From Alligator mississippiensis (taxonomy: Eukaryota; Chordata; Crocodylia; Alligatoridae), in contig NC_081826.1 in NCBI RefSeq assembly GCF_030867095.1, positions 55,854,001-55,918,000 of the forward strand: a DNA stretch of 64,000 bases, given 5' to 3'. The notes under the pieces are model-generated. The model did not search any database. It was not told where the DNA came from and worked only from the letters and a program-made list of their open reading frames with translations. A program made the translations under genes and the position numbers. Positions 49,290 to 60,411 of this stretch are shown in pieces (the stretch's first letter is position 1; the number at the start of each line of letters is the position of its first letter).

Positions 49290-50059
49290 TGCAGACAGAT
49301 CAAAGCATATGATGGACTCCTTAGAACACACTCTATCTGGAATACTAATAATAGTCTGTACTACTTGTAAAGAATCAAGTCATTTTTCTCCACTCCTTCA
49401 AATAATCAGGGTTTCCTTGTACATGCTATTAATTGATTCAATATGCTGGAAGGAATGTCTGAACTTTTCCCACGCCTTACATTTACCCGTTTATTATAAT
49501 ACACATTAGTCTACCTCCAGAGGTTGTTTTAATTGAAATCAGGTTTATTTTATAAAAATGGAATGATTACAACTTGTTATGTTTCATTTTAAATACTGTA
49601 TTCATCTTACTTTTATATTGTTGTTGTATTTCCTTAAGTCAAGCTCATTGCTTGTGGTTCCTTGCATTTAGAATACAAAGAATGCTAAAGTATGGAACTC
49701 TTTCAGCACCTTTCCATAGAACATAAAATCTAGCATAATGAGGGACTGAATGGCTCAAAGACTGTGAACAGCAGCCAGACATTTTACCTTACTATCAGCA
49801 GTCTGATTCAAACTCAAGTCAGTGGTAATCAAAAGCCATCACACTTTAGTCTTGTAGATATTGCAAACCTACATAAAATGATGTAATTGAATCAGTACAG
49901 TTTCTAATAGATATGAATTTACATCACAAAACACACCTATTGATATTTCTGTTGATAGACCCTTGAAACTGGCTAATTTTGTTCAATGCCATCACCCACA
50001 GAGGTGGAAAATTTAGGGTCAGGCCTGATCCAATTGCCAGTGAAGCTAATGCCAAACAG
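49290..50059. other. intron of the minus-strand gene
   Basis: AT-rich intron between the exons at 49173 and 50931. No recognisable element outside the inverted-repeat arm that starts at 50060. Confidence 0.6.
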
Positions 50060-50336
50060 ATTATGATTCAATTGAGCATTTGGGAATGAATACTAAGTTC
50101 ACTTTTTTAAAACAACTACACAGTAGTAGTGGAGTTATTAGTTAAGAAAAACACTGTATATCAGATCATAACATTTAAAGCTAACATAAAAGAAAAACAA
50201 TGGGGAGAAAGTATTGACCTTTACAATCTAGTTGGTGATTACAGAATTATTGGCCAGTATCAACCACATACAAGAATGTTTTCAATGCTGAAACATGTGC
50301 AGCTCTTTAAAAACACTGAATTTATTCATATTTTTC
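50060..50336 (+). repeat. left arm of an inverted duplication flanking an exon
   Basis: This 277 base segment recurs in inverted orientation at 51446-51718, with about a dozen substitutions and a few short gaps. The shared open frame of about 50 codons (MELLVKKNTVYQ...) is a consequence of the duplication and is not evidence of a gene: it lacks splice or promoter context and lies in intron. The spacer of 1109 bases contains the exon at 50931-51000. Confidence 0.9.
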
Positions 50337-50930
50337 AAATGAAAGTGCAAGTTTAAAATGGCTTCCTTTAGTAACTTTTATCATTAGTAAAACCAACAAT
50401 GATTTTCCTGAAAAATTAAAATGCTTTTGGAATGTTGTTCAAAAAATTGGTATGAAATGAATGATACTTACAGCTTTTGATTATAATAAAACTCTTAATA
50501 TTATACATAAAAGCTTCTTACAATATTAGTGTGGGTAATATGTAATGGAATAGACAATATATATCTAATTAAAAGCAAATCAAAATAATACCATCTTACT
50601 CTTCTGAGAGCCATCTTTTATGCATATTAATGTTATATAATAGATTACACTAATGCTGCAGAAGCAATTTACTTTTTTTCTGTAAGATCTTTAAAACATT
50701 AACATGTATTACTAAACTACACACAATTTATTTCTAGTTTCTTTCATAATTATGCAAAATTAAAAAAGAAGGTTTAGTATCTGACAAGTTATGATTACCT
50801 GATGTACGGACAAAAGAGACAGAAAGTGTCAAACAGATGTTGATGCAAATAGAGTGATTTGCTAGGTTTGAAAATGGGTACAATGGGTATAATTCATAAG
50901 TGCTACTAGTTTAACACAGAACATACTTAC

Positions 50931-51000
50931 CTCTGTACTTGCTGTATCAAACATATTTTTTTGTTTTAGAAAAAAATAGTTCACATTGGAAGCATTCTGT
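50931..51000 (-). CDS. internal exon (70 nt) of the same coiled-coil gene
   Basis: The acceptor is near ideal (TTTTCTTTTCCCCCCAG) and so is the donor (GAG then GTAAGTATG). Only one frame is open; it gives QNASNVNYFFLKQKNMFD, then TASTE. The exon begins with one base that completes a codon from the previous exon and ends in phase 0, matching the start of the exon at 49173-49282. The candidate exon at 55419-55450 ends with two spare bases, which also fits. It sits between the two arms of an inverted repeat, about 590 and 450 bases from them. Confidence 0.85.
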
Positions 51001-51445
51001 CTGGGGGGAAAAGAAAAGAAAAAAGATGAAGAAAATCAACTTATATGGAGCACAATAACAACTCTAATGGGCACAGACCTGAGTTTTGTATGACTTTCAA
51101 CATATGTACTTGTGTTTCTGAAATGTAATCACTGGTAGCATTCTGACATTTTCTTTGTTTTGTAATTTGTAAGTAAATTTTAGTCCATATAAAAATGAAG
51201 GTTTAAAAATAGTGATTTGCATAAGCTATGGTATTGCAGGAAAGAATACTGCCTCACTTTGTCATTGGTACATCAATCCTGAGTTGTACCACCCCTGTTC
51301 TTTTATTTCCATGTCACCAGTGCAGATATTACAGATGGTGCAATACTGCATAGTAACTTTGGACAAAGCCCTATAAAGTCTCCCACTTCCCATATGAATT
51401 CCATGGGCTATAGCTTGGGCTGTAAAAAAAGGGATGGAAAAAAGG

Positions 51446-51718
51446 GAAAAATATGAATAAATTCAGTGTTTTTAAAGAGCTGCACGTTTCAGCATTGAAA
51501 ACACTTGTATGTGGTTGATACTGGCCAATAATTCTGTAATTGCCAACTAGGTTATAAAGGTCAATACTTTCTCCCCATTGTTTTTCTTCTATGTTAGCTT
51601 TAAATGTTATGATCTGATATACAGTGTTTTTCTTAACTAATAACTCCACTACTACTATGTAATTGTTTTAAAAAAGTGAACTTAGTATTCATGCTCAAAT
51701 GCTCAATTGAATCATAAT
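51446..51718 (-). repeat. right arm of the inverted duplication
   Basis: Reverse complement of 50060-50336. Differences include CAATTACATAG for CAACTACACAG, and short deletions near the ACAAGTG and AACGTGC words. Homology stops abruptly at both ends and the flanks are unrelated, so this is a discrete duplicated block and not a gradual decay of one palindrome. Confidence 0.9.
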
Positions 51719-51990
51719 TGGTGATGGTACCTTAAGACCCATTCTCCTAACTGTGAAAAAGTAGGTGGAGAAGGAGGTAGGAAATAAGTGGAAACCTTAG
51801 TTTACCATGTCTAATATTTCAGTGAAAGGAGTTGAGCTGATATAAGAGAGAGATGGTACAGAGCTCAGTAATATGCACCTGCAAATCAGCTGTCTCAGAC
51901 TACTCATAGTTTCATAGTAGCTAGGGTTAGGAGGGACCTGAACAGATCATCTAGCCTGACCCCTGCCACAGGCAGGAATGAATGCTGGGT

Positions 51991-53629
51991 TCACAAGACC
52001 CCAGACAGGTGATCATCCAACCTCCTCTTGAATTTGCCCAAGGTAGGGGTGAGGACCAGTTCCCTGGGAAGTTGATTCCAGATTTTGGCCACCCTAACTG
52101 TAAAATATTGCCTTCTGATCTCTAACTCAAACATATTCTCCATCAGCTTATTACCACTGTTCCTTGTCACCCCAGGTGGTGCTGGGGAGAAAAGGGTTCT
52201 AACTATTTGCTGTTGATCCCCCCTGATGAGCTTGTAGGCAGCCACCAGGTCCCCCCTCAGCCTTCTCTTGCTGAGGCTGAACAGGTTCAGGTCCCTCAGT
52301 CTCTCCTCGTAGGGCCTGTCCTGCTGCCCTCTCACCAAGTGGGTGGCCCTCCTCTGAACCCTCTCCAGGCTGGCCACACCCCTTTTGAAGGGCAGCGTCC
52401 AGTACTGGACGCAGTACCCCAACTGCGGCCTGACCAAAGTCGCATAGAGGGGGAGTATCACCTCTCTGGACCAGCTTGAGATACACCTTTGGATGCATGA
52501 CAAGGTCTGGCTGGTCTTGCTGGCTGCGGTCTGGCATTGGCGGCTCATGTTCATCTTGGAGTCAATAATGACTCTGAGATCCCTTTCCGCCTCTGTGCTT
52601 TCAAGAGGGGAACTCCCTAGCCTGTATGTATGCTGTGGATTCCTTCTCCCAAGGTGCAGCACCCTGCATTTGTCTACGTTGAACCCCATCCTATTCTCAT
52701 CTGCCCACTTTTGTAGTCTGTCTAAATCTAGTTGCAGCCTCTCTCTCCCTTCAAGTGTGTCCACCTCACCCCACATCTTAGTGTCATCAGCAAATTTGGA
52801 CAGTGTGCATTCCACCCCCCTCGTCCAAGTCGCTGATGAAGATGTTAAACAGTGCAGGCCTGAGGACCGAGCCCTGAGGAACCCCACTGCTCACATCTCG
52901 CCAGGTTGAGTACAACCCATCCACCACTACTCTCTGGGTGTGCCCCATCAGCCAATTTTTTACCCATCCAACTGTGCAGACATCAATGCCACAGTCGCTT
53001 AATTTATTGATGAGGCTGGGGTGAGAGACAGTGTCAAAGGCCTTCTTAAAGTCTAGAAAGACTATGTTCACAGTGACACCATCATCCAAGGATTTAGTTA
53101 CTTGGTCATAAAAGACAATCAGGTTGGTCTGGCAGGACCTGCCTTTGATGAACCTATGCTGATTGCCCCTGAGCATGATCTCCTGTGCAGGTCCCCCACA
53201 GATGTACTCCTTGATGATTCTCTCCAAGATCTTCCCGAGCACCGAGGTGAGGCTTACAGGCCTATAGTTATTTGGGTCCTCCTTCCTCCCCTTCTTGAAA
53301 ATTGGGACCACGTTAGCCAGTTTCCAATCCCCCGGCACCTGGCCAGATGACCATGAATGCTCATACAGCTGGGCCAAGGGCTCCGCAATGACCCCTGCCA
53401 GCTCCCTCAACACCCTTGGGTGGAGGGCATCTGGACCTGCAGATTTAAAAATGTCTAGCCCTTCCAGAAGATCCCTAACTACATCTGCACTGACTGCAGG
53501 CTTGATAGAGCTATCCACAAGGTTGTCCCTACCTCTGGTAGGTGGGATATCCCGGTCCCTGTTCAAAAAAACAGAGGCAAAGAAACTGTTAGAAATTTCA
53601 GCTTTCTGATATATGTGGCGTGGCCACAA
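51991..53629 (-). pseudogene. CR1 ORF2 reverse-transcriptase part, frameshifted
   Basis: The N-terminal part shows [32 protein letters not shown] and [17 protein letters not shown] (motif A, first catalytic Asp). Motif B reads [16 protein letters not shown], with R where CR1 usually has G. The [12 protein letters not shown] block (motif C, FADD) lies in another frame after a break near 52800, beside a run of C residues. The C-terminal FELEIRRQYFTVRVAKIWNQ region ends at 51991. It cannot give a full protein as it stands. Confidence 0.9.
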
Positions 53630-53855
53630 GATTACCGTTTGTGTCTTGCAGGGGCCCTACATTGCCTGGTGCTCTCTTCTGGCTCCTAATGTACTTGAAA
53701 AAGGATTTTGTTGTCCTTAATCCTGGATGCTAGCCTGAGTTCCATCTCTGCCTTGGCCTTCCTAATAGCCCTCCTACACTCCCGGGCCAAGGAGGACTCC
53801 TCCTCCTTGGTGATAGCTCCTCCCTTCCACTGGTTATACACCCCCATTTTAGTCT

Positions 53856-54786
53856 TCAGGCATTCCTGAATGCCCTTGCTGAGCCAAGGGGGTTTCTGAG
53901 CACTCTTACCCCCTTGCTTCTCCCAGGGACTGTTATCCTTTGGGCCTGGAGGATCGCCCCCTTAAAGTACAACCATCCCTCATGGACTCCCATCTCCTCT
54001 ACCTTCTGGGCCCTTAGCACCTCCCCCACTAGTCTCCTAAGCTCATTGATGTTGGCCCTTCTGAAGTCAAGGGCTTTAGCCATGGTGTGAGCCCTAGACG
54101 CCTTGCATTGGATAATGAAATCCAGCAGGTGACGATCGCTATTGCCCAGGTGGTCAAGGACCTGCAGTCCCCTCACCAGGTCATCCCCTGTGGCCAGGGC
54201 CAGGTACAGCAAGGTGTTACCCCTAGTGGGGCTATGCACTTCCTGGATAAGGTGAAGGTCCTGTAATACAGCCAGGAACCTATGCAAGTGGTCAGACCTC
54301 GCTTTCTGCTCCTCCCAGCAAATGTCTGGGTAGTTTAGGTCACCCATGACAATAACATCCCTTGACCTAACCACCTCCATAAGGTGACTGGAGAAGTCCT
54401 GGTCCAGCTCTTACCCTTGGTTGGGTGGTCTGTAGTAGACATCCACCGAAAGGTTCCTTTCACCATGCCCCCCCTTGTAGTTTGACCCATAGTGCCTCTG
54501 CCCGACCCTCCTCTAACCTGAAGCTAATCTTTGATGATGTGAGGTGCTCTTTGACATAGAGAGCAACGCCCACACCTTTCCTTTCTGTCGTGTCTCTTCT
54601 ATATAGGGTGTATCCCTGAATACCCACTGCCCAGTCATAGGTAGGGTCCCACCAGGTTTCTGTAAGCCCTACTAAGTCTGGGTTATTTGGTACCAGAGTC
54701 AGATAGGGGGTGGGAGTGGGGTTAGCAATGTATTTGAACCCTTCTTTGGCTGTGTGCTGCATGCCCTGTGAAGCCTCTGAGCTCAA
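53856..54786 (-). pseudogene. CR1 ORF2 endonuclease part, broken
   Basis: The AP-endonuclease signatures DLVGLTETWWDPTYDW (catalytic Glu), VIVMGDLNYPDICWEE (Asp/Asn) and GNSDRHLLDF are present in order. The last is normally SDH in this family; here the third residue is R, from a CGT codon, so the usual catalytic His is displaced. A frame break separates the pieces at about 54380-54460, and the N-terminal INARS-type start is missing. Confidence 0.85.
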
Positions 54787-54799
54787 CAGGATATCAATG

Positions 54800-55410
54800 G
54801 CAGCTCCATATGTGCTGTGAGCTCTGAGCTTGCTGGCTGACCAGTTTGGGGTCTACCAGGAGTCTTTGCTTCCAAGCAGCTCTGAAACTGAAAGTTGTGT
54901 GCTGCTGTCACTTGCCCTTTCCCTTCCTCCTTCCACACTGTCTAAAATTCAGTGACAGGAGAACAGAGGGGACAGGTGGCAGTGGTGAACCCTTGGGCTC
55001 CAGCCCATGGGCCCCAAAGCTGCATAAAAGCATAGACTCTAGGCAAAACCCATGCTAACATGTTGGTGAGCTCACAGAACTCACTGACATCCGGGAGAGG
55101 TGCATCCATACCCCTTTTGGCTGTATGATGTATATGCAATGAGCTCTCTACATGGTGCAGGCACTGCACCACTGAAGGCCACAGTCTCTCCTTGTGACCT
55201 TTGAACCACCCATACCTGGCCCTATAACTACACACAGCCATTTACATTGTTATAAGATACTGGATATGAAAGCATAACTTATTGTCTTGTGACATATAAA
55301 AAATTGAGGACTACATTGAGATCATCAAAAGGGTTAGTTACTTAGCCTACCATACACAGTTCCATTCCGTCTCCATGGTTCATATTAATATAAGAAGAGA
55401 CAAAAGACTT
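54800..55410. other. intron sequence, possibly CR1 leader
   Basis: Moderately GC-rich up to about 55240, with no clear protein similarity, then AT-rich. It may include the 5' part of the CR1 or another repeat. Confidence 0.4.
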
Positions 55411-55418
55411 GCTCTTAC

Positions 55419-55450
55419 ATGAGACCTGAATTTAACTGAAGATTCTCATT
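55419..55450 (-). CDS. candidate short exon (32 nt) of the coiled-coil gene
   Basis: On the minus strand, TTTTCTACCACATTTTGCAG precedes and CAT then GTAAGAGCAAG follows. Only one frame is open, giving NENLQLNSGL plus two bases (AT). With the first base of the exon at 50931-51000 this makes an Ile codon, so the phases agree. The composition (N, E, L, Q) suits a coiled coil. A 32 nt exon is short, and the donor lacks G at its last exon base, so confidence is lower than for the other two. Confidence 0.6.
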
Positions 55451-55459
55451 CTGCAAAAT

Positions 55460-56738
55460 GTGGTAGAAAACACACTTGGTGCCTATTTGGAATGAATTTG
55501 CACTAGAATTAGAACTATTTAGAGTGCGTAGCTCAGGCTAATTCTTGTGTTTATATTACATTAGGCAAGGAACTAGCTTTTTGAGAAAAATTATTAAATG
55601 GCAGGTTAACAACAATAATGATCAAACTTGCTCCTTTTCTAGGAATGGACCTCTTCCTTCATCCTGCCAACAGGTGTCAAAGCCCTTCATAATACTACTG
55701 AGGTTTTGATAATTCATTGCCGCAGAGGTGTCTTGTTAATCTTAACTGTGATATAGAACATTTAGTTGAAACTAAGGAGTTTGAACAGAACTAATCCTGG
55801 TGGGAACTCCTTTTTTGTTGTTGAGTTACCACTAAATTCTAAACATATACTAAAAAAGAATGAGTCTGGACAATAGGAAATGCTGATTTGTTAAGGAATC
55901 AGTCCTCTTAAAATATACACATCCAAACATATATACAGCAATCCAAAACCTCTTTGAATCCTGATCTTCTTTCTTTTGGACACGTGGCAGTAGGGGAAAA
56001 TCTTGTGATGTAATGACAGAAACAGCTTATTAAATATTATCATCAGAAATTATGGATTTAAAAAAAAAACCTGCATTAGGTCATCTGCTTGTGCCATTTC
56101 TTTCACTGTACAATTTTTCCCCTAGAGTATTTTCTCATGCTTAACCATAATAATGAAGTAGCATTTATATCCATAATAAATTATCTATTTGTAACTGAAG
56201 ATTGATTACAGGGGATCAGGACTTCCCTGAAACAAAGAATTGCTAGTTTAATGGAAAATAAATACCTGGGTATAGCAACTTTTATGCATAAATTAAAGTG
56301 AAATTAATACTTTAATGCCTGCTAAATGTTTAGCAGAAGGAATGTAATTGCTGTTCTCTATAGATAAGTATCAGAAAAGACCATCACCGAAGCAAAAACC
56401 CTTGACTGTATATAGGGGGAACTCAGCTAACTTAAAAAAAATTTAAATGTTTGTTCAAACAAAGTTTCTCATCGTAAACCATACCAGAAATACACTTTGG
56501 TGGCTAATCTTTCCAAAGAACAAGGAAAATCTTTCACCTTAAAGGAAAGGGGATAATAAAAAAGTAGAGAATCACAAAATTTCTTATTTGTGCAAAAGAC
56601 AGTAAGGAAGAAGTAACTTGTAAAATGAATACTAAGGGGTAGATTCTTCTTCTGCTTAATTCAAGACTCAATGTCTTTCAAAAAGCTATGCTTCAACTCA
56701 GACAAAACTTAAGTTGAGTCACTGATTCAAATTCTAGG
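55460..56738. other. intron of the minus-strand gene
   Basis: AT-rich with no recognisable repeat. A pyrimidine-rich acceptor-like run at about 56536-56570 has no good donor partner. Confidence 0.5.
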
Positions 56739-56746
56739 CTATACAA

Positions 56747-58578
56747 CAGGGGTGGGCAATTATTTCGGGTGGAGGGCCACTTGATGAGTTTTGGTGACCT
56801 GTCAAGGGCTGCATGTATAGCCCTGCCCCTTCAGTTTTCCCACCCCATGGTCGTCATCTTGGAACCGGAAGTCCCACCCCCTGACCCCTGACCTTTGCTG
56901 CTGGAAGCCCCACCCCTGACCCCTGACCTTTGCCGCTGGAAGTCCCTCCCCTTGAACAATTTACCAGGTAGCAAGGGGTTGTGACCCCTCTAACATCCTG
57001 CCCCAGCAGTGGGGTTTCAGGGGCATCAGACCTTCCCCAGAACTTTCCCCCTACCTGTACCAGCTGGTCCCAAAAGAAGGAGGCTCCGCTGTTGCTTCTG
57101 CTGGCCAGTGCTGACCCAGTTGGGCTTGCCCTGTCCCCAGCAGCACCTGGTAGGGTGGCTTCAGCCACATGCTGCTCTGGATGGGATGGACCCATCTGGG
57201 TCTGCACAGGCCAGGAAAAGTGGCATGCAGCTGAAATTGGCTTCCCACATGCTGCTGGGGACAGGAGGAGCCTGACCAAGTCTGCACCAGCCAGGAAAGA
57301 TGGCATGCAGCTGAAGTCAGCTCCTCATGAGCTGCTGGGGATGGGAGGAGCCTGGCTGGGTCTGCACTGGCCAGGAAAGGCAGCATGCAGCTGAACTCGG
57401 GTCCTCACATGCTGCTGGGGATGGAAGGAGCCCGGTCAGGTCTACACCAGCCAGCAGAAGCGGTGGCGGAGCCGTATGCTGCTCGGGATGGGACGAGCCC
57501 GGCTGGAGTAGCAGGGGCTCAGCTGCACTTTCCCCCTGCCTGCACCGGTCAGTCCTGAGTGGCACACAGCTCCACCGCTGCTTCTGCTGGCCTGGCCGGG
57601 TTCCTGCCATCCCCAGCAGCATGTGAGAAGCCAACTTGAGCTGCATGCCACCTTTCCTGGCCAGTACAGACCCAGCCAGGCTCCTCCAGTCCCCAGCAGC
57701 ATGCGGCTGGGGATGGGAGGAGCCCTGCTAGGTCTGTATCAGCCAGCAGAAGCAGCAATGGAGCCATGTGCCTCGGGATGAGATGATAGGGGCTCAGTTA
57801 CACTTTCCCCCTGCCTGTGCTGGTCAGTCCTGAGCAGCATATGGCTCCGCCGCTGCTTCTGCTGGCCAGTGCTGACTCGGCCGGGCTCCTCCCATCCCCA
57901 GGAGCATGTGGAAAGCTGGCTTCAGCTGCATGCTGCTCCAGATGGGATGGGCCCGACTGGATCTGCACCACCCAGCAGAAGCAGCAGTGGAGCCGCATGC
58001 TGCTTGGGACTGACCAGCATAGATAGGGAGGAAATGCAGCTGAGCCCCTGCTGCCCCAGCTGGGCTCATCCTGTCCTGAGCAGCACACGGCTCCGCCACC
58101 ACCTGTCCTCCCTGGTGCTGACTGGGCCAGAGCTGCGGCCCAGGTGCTGTTTCCCCTTCCCAGTGCCAGCCCAAGTAACATGGCATGGGAAAAGCCTACC
58201 CAGCAGCCACTTTCCTGGGCTTACCTGCAGTGCAGGGCCCTTTCCAGTCCCATGCAGCAAAGCAGAAGGTGGCCCATACACCATTTCCCCCCACTGGCAC
58301 CACAGGTTCTGACCCAGGCCCCCCACCCCTCTCAAGTTGCAAACGTGGCCTGAGCCAGGGGAGGAGCGAGGCCAGCTGGGTCAGGCTGAGGTCAGGGTTG
58401 GTTGCCTCACAACCAGAACCAAGGAAACAGCCTAAGGTGCTGCAGCCAGTGGCTGGTGCTGCCAGAGGCTTTTAGAGGGGCAGCTGCCATTACATGGGTT
58501 CTGAAGGGGCTCCGCGGGCTGGAGGGAAGTGGTTGGTGGGCTGCATCCAGCCCGTGGGCCGTATTTTGCCCAACCCTG
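56747..58578. mobile_element. non-autonomous hAT element, 1.8 kb
   Basis: The left end CAGGGGTGGGCAATTATTTC and the reversed right end CAGGGTTGGGCAAAATACGG are hAT terminal inverted repeats of the common CAGGGGTGGGCAA type. CTATACAA is directly repeated on both sides (56739-56746 and 58579-58586), a perfect 8 bp target duplication. The GC-rich interior consists largely of repeated units. No hAT transposase motif is seen, and the many overlapping open frames come from GC-rich repeats. Confidence 0.95.
57209..57960. repeat. 80 bp units in direct and inverted orientation inside the hAT element
   Basis: Units starting GCCAGGAAAG recur at about 57210, 57290, 57370 and 57450, each holding GCATGCAGCTGAA, CATGCTGCTGGGGATGG and GGAGCCTGGCTGGGTCTGCA-like words. 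From about 57540 to 57960 the same words appear as reverse complements (CCATCCCCAGCAGCATG, TTCAGCTGCATGC), so the interior can fold into several alternative hairpins. Confidence 0.75.
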
Positions 58579-58589
58579 CTATACAAGAA

Positions 58590-59090
58590 TTTAGGCAAAG
58601 TGTAACATTGGTCTTTTTGGGCTCTTTTGGATATTTGACATCTATGAATAATTAAGTGTAACTTTATCCACTGTAGTCAGGATTACTTCAGACTAATTTG
58701 TGTCCTACCACCACAGCATGAGATCCAGCTTTGGTTTTGACCCAGCATAGTCTTGTCTCCCAACATTGTGACCCACTTGCTCTCAACATGAAGTTCTAGA
58801 AGCAAGGGAAACCCCCACCCTCCCAGAAAGGGAGGGCTGTGTGGGAGCCAACTGTTATTCCTTCCCTCTTAGATTGTAATGCTTGCGCCACCAGTGAAGG
58901 TGCATCCACTTGAGCAAGCGGGACTAAAGTTTTTCTCCTCCTGTTAGTCACGGGGGGCATGCTACCTAGCCCCCACAGAATAGTGGGTTTTTCACTAAAC
59001 ATTTCATAGATATGCATGGGTTAGTCAGCTATTGATTCAGGATTTCTAGAAATGATGTCGGATATTGCTACTTTGATTACATTCAGAGCT
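58590..59090. other. intron-like sequence
   Basis: No coding signal. Mixed composition with no recognisable repeat. Confidence 0.45.
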
Positions 59091-59147
59091 TGCCTACAAG
59101 GGGTGCATCCCCATGAGCATGTATGTGAAAGGGTGCATATTTCCCAC

Positions 59148-59193
59148 GGGACAAATAGCAGCAGTACATATTTGTACCACTGCTATCTGTCCC
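59148..59193. repeat. 46 bp hairpin
   Basis: GGGACAAATAGCAGCAGTAC (59148-59167) pairs with 59174-59193 at 17 of 20 positions around a six base loop. It lies in a GC-rich patch of about 59090-59450 that also has paired words GGTGCATCCCC and GGGTGCATATTT, probably an element whose ends I cannot fix. Confidence 0.65.
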
Positions 59194-59746
59194 TGGGCAT
59201 GCCCCTGCACGCGTACTCCAGTGCACAGCATATGGACCCGGGTGGCATAGGGGATGCTGGGGCCAGCAACTGTGCCGGCCTCAGCAGACTTACCTAGGGT
59301 CCTAGGGGTCTCCCAGGGCAGCAGTAGCACTGAACTGGCCACTTGGAGACCTGACTGGCAGCCAGAATATGACTCTGGCCAGCCAGGCTCTGGTTCTGGC
59401 ACTGAACGCTGCTGCCATGTATGTCACACCATTTTTTTAGCAGCAGGGTTTTTTGACACTGGGGTATACAACTGTATAATCATATTAGTATAGTGATATA
59501 GTATAAATCCCTGAGTATGCTCTTTAATTGCTGAAAACAATAGGGTTTTTTGTTTAGCCTAAACTTCTTCCAAAATGACATAATCTAAATGAAATGGCAC
59601 TGTTTTCTCAGGACAAGAATTTCATGGCTTTATACTGATGAAGCTATACTGGTTTGAACTTATTTTTTGGCTAATAATACCGGTATGATGTTTGGTATGT
59701 ACTACCAGTATAACTGTATAACTGTGGAGATAAGACCTCAACTCAC

Positions 59747-59777
59747 ATTTTCAATCTTTGTTTCGCAACCATGAGGG
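59747..59777 (-). CDS. weak candidate exon (31 nt) upstream of 55419
   Basis: The minus strand reads AATAATACATTTCCAG, then 31 bases, then GTGAGTTGAG. In the frame that ends in phase 0, as the exon at 55419-55450 requires, it encodes PHGCETKIEN after one spare base. A second frame is also open. The acceptor tract is poor in pyrimidines and the last exon base is T. It could be chance. Confidence 0.3.
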
Positions 59778-59886
59778 CTGGAAATGTATTATTATTTTAA
59801 AGAAAGTCTCAGAATCATATAACTCTTACAGGTGGGCTTGCTTAGATATGTGTCTTGGACTTAAACATTCCCTGCCTGCAGGGAAA

Positions 59887-59913
59887 TACACACACACACA
59901 CATATACACACAC
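59887..59913. repeat. (CA)n microsatellite
   Basis: ACACACACACACACATATAC type dinucleotide repeat. Confidence 0.9.
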
Positions 59914-59984
59914 TTATTTTTAGGCTCAAGGTATAGTATCCTTCTGTGATAGATTATGGTACTGCCTGTAATATTTCTGGGTTT

Positions 59985-60411
59985 ACAGGATCATAGGAAA
60001 GTAAGGCTGTAAAGGACCTCACAAGGTCATCTAGTTCAGCCCTCTTTTCAAGGCAGGCTCACCTCTAACTAAACCATCCCAGCCAAGTGTCTACCTAACT
60101 TGCTTTTAAAAGTTTCCAAGGATGGAGATTTAAAAACTTCTCTAGATAACCTGTTCCAATGTTTGACCACTCTTATAGTCAAAAAGTTCCTCAAAATCTC
60201 CAGCCTAAATATCCCATGCTTCAGCTTGAGGTCATTGATCCTAGTTCTGATCCTTACAGCCACTTCCATCCTTTCTATAATAGACATTCAGATATTGAAG
60301 ACTGCAATCAAATCCCTCCTCAGTCTCCTCTTCTCCAGACTAAATAACCCTTGCTCCTTCAGCCTTTCCTCATCAGTCATGCACCTCAGGTCTCTAAACA
60401 TTTTTGTTGCT
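59985..60411 (-). mobile_element. CR1 3' end fragment
   Basis: The plus strand starts AGGATCATAGGAAAGTAAGG then CTGTAAAGGACCTCACAAGG, the inverted CR1 3' end. The minus-strand translation includes KHGIFRLEILRNFLTIRVVK, then [18 protein letters not shown], both CR1 C-terminal blocks, in different frames. It ends abruptly at 60411 where the next element begins. Confidence 0.85.

Larger units (their letters stand above)
51905..54790 (-). mobile_element. CR1 LINE, about 2.9 kb, most of ORF2
   Basis: The plus strand begins with the inverted CR1 tail (TTTCATAGTAGCTAGGG, then AGGAGGGACCTGAACAGATC). Upstream on the minus strand lie, in order, an AP endonuclease domain, a linker, reverse transcriptase and the C-terminal region. 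Domains are collinear, making this the most complete repeat copy in the window. It is broken by frameshifts and lies in the intron between the exons at 50931 and 55419. The 5' end fades out near 54790; the following 450 bases to 55240 may be part of its 5' leader or another repeat. Confidence 0.9.

Noticed and set aside
50129-51649. Two copies of a MELLVKKNTVYQ-type open frame suggesting a duplicated gene
   Set aside because: They are the two arms of an inverted intronic duplication. The right-hand frame diverges downstream and neither has gene context.
56854-58335. Open frames up to 150 codons on both strands
   Set aside because: They translate the 80 bp units of the hAT interior in several frames.
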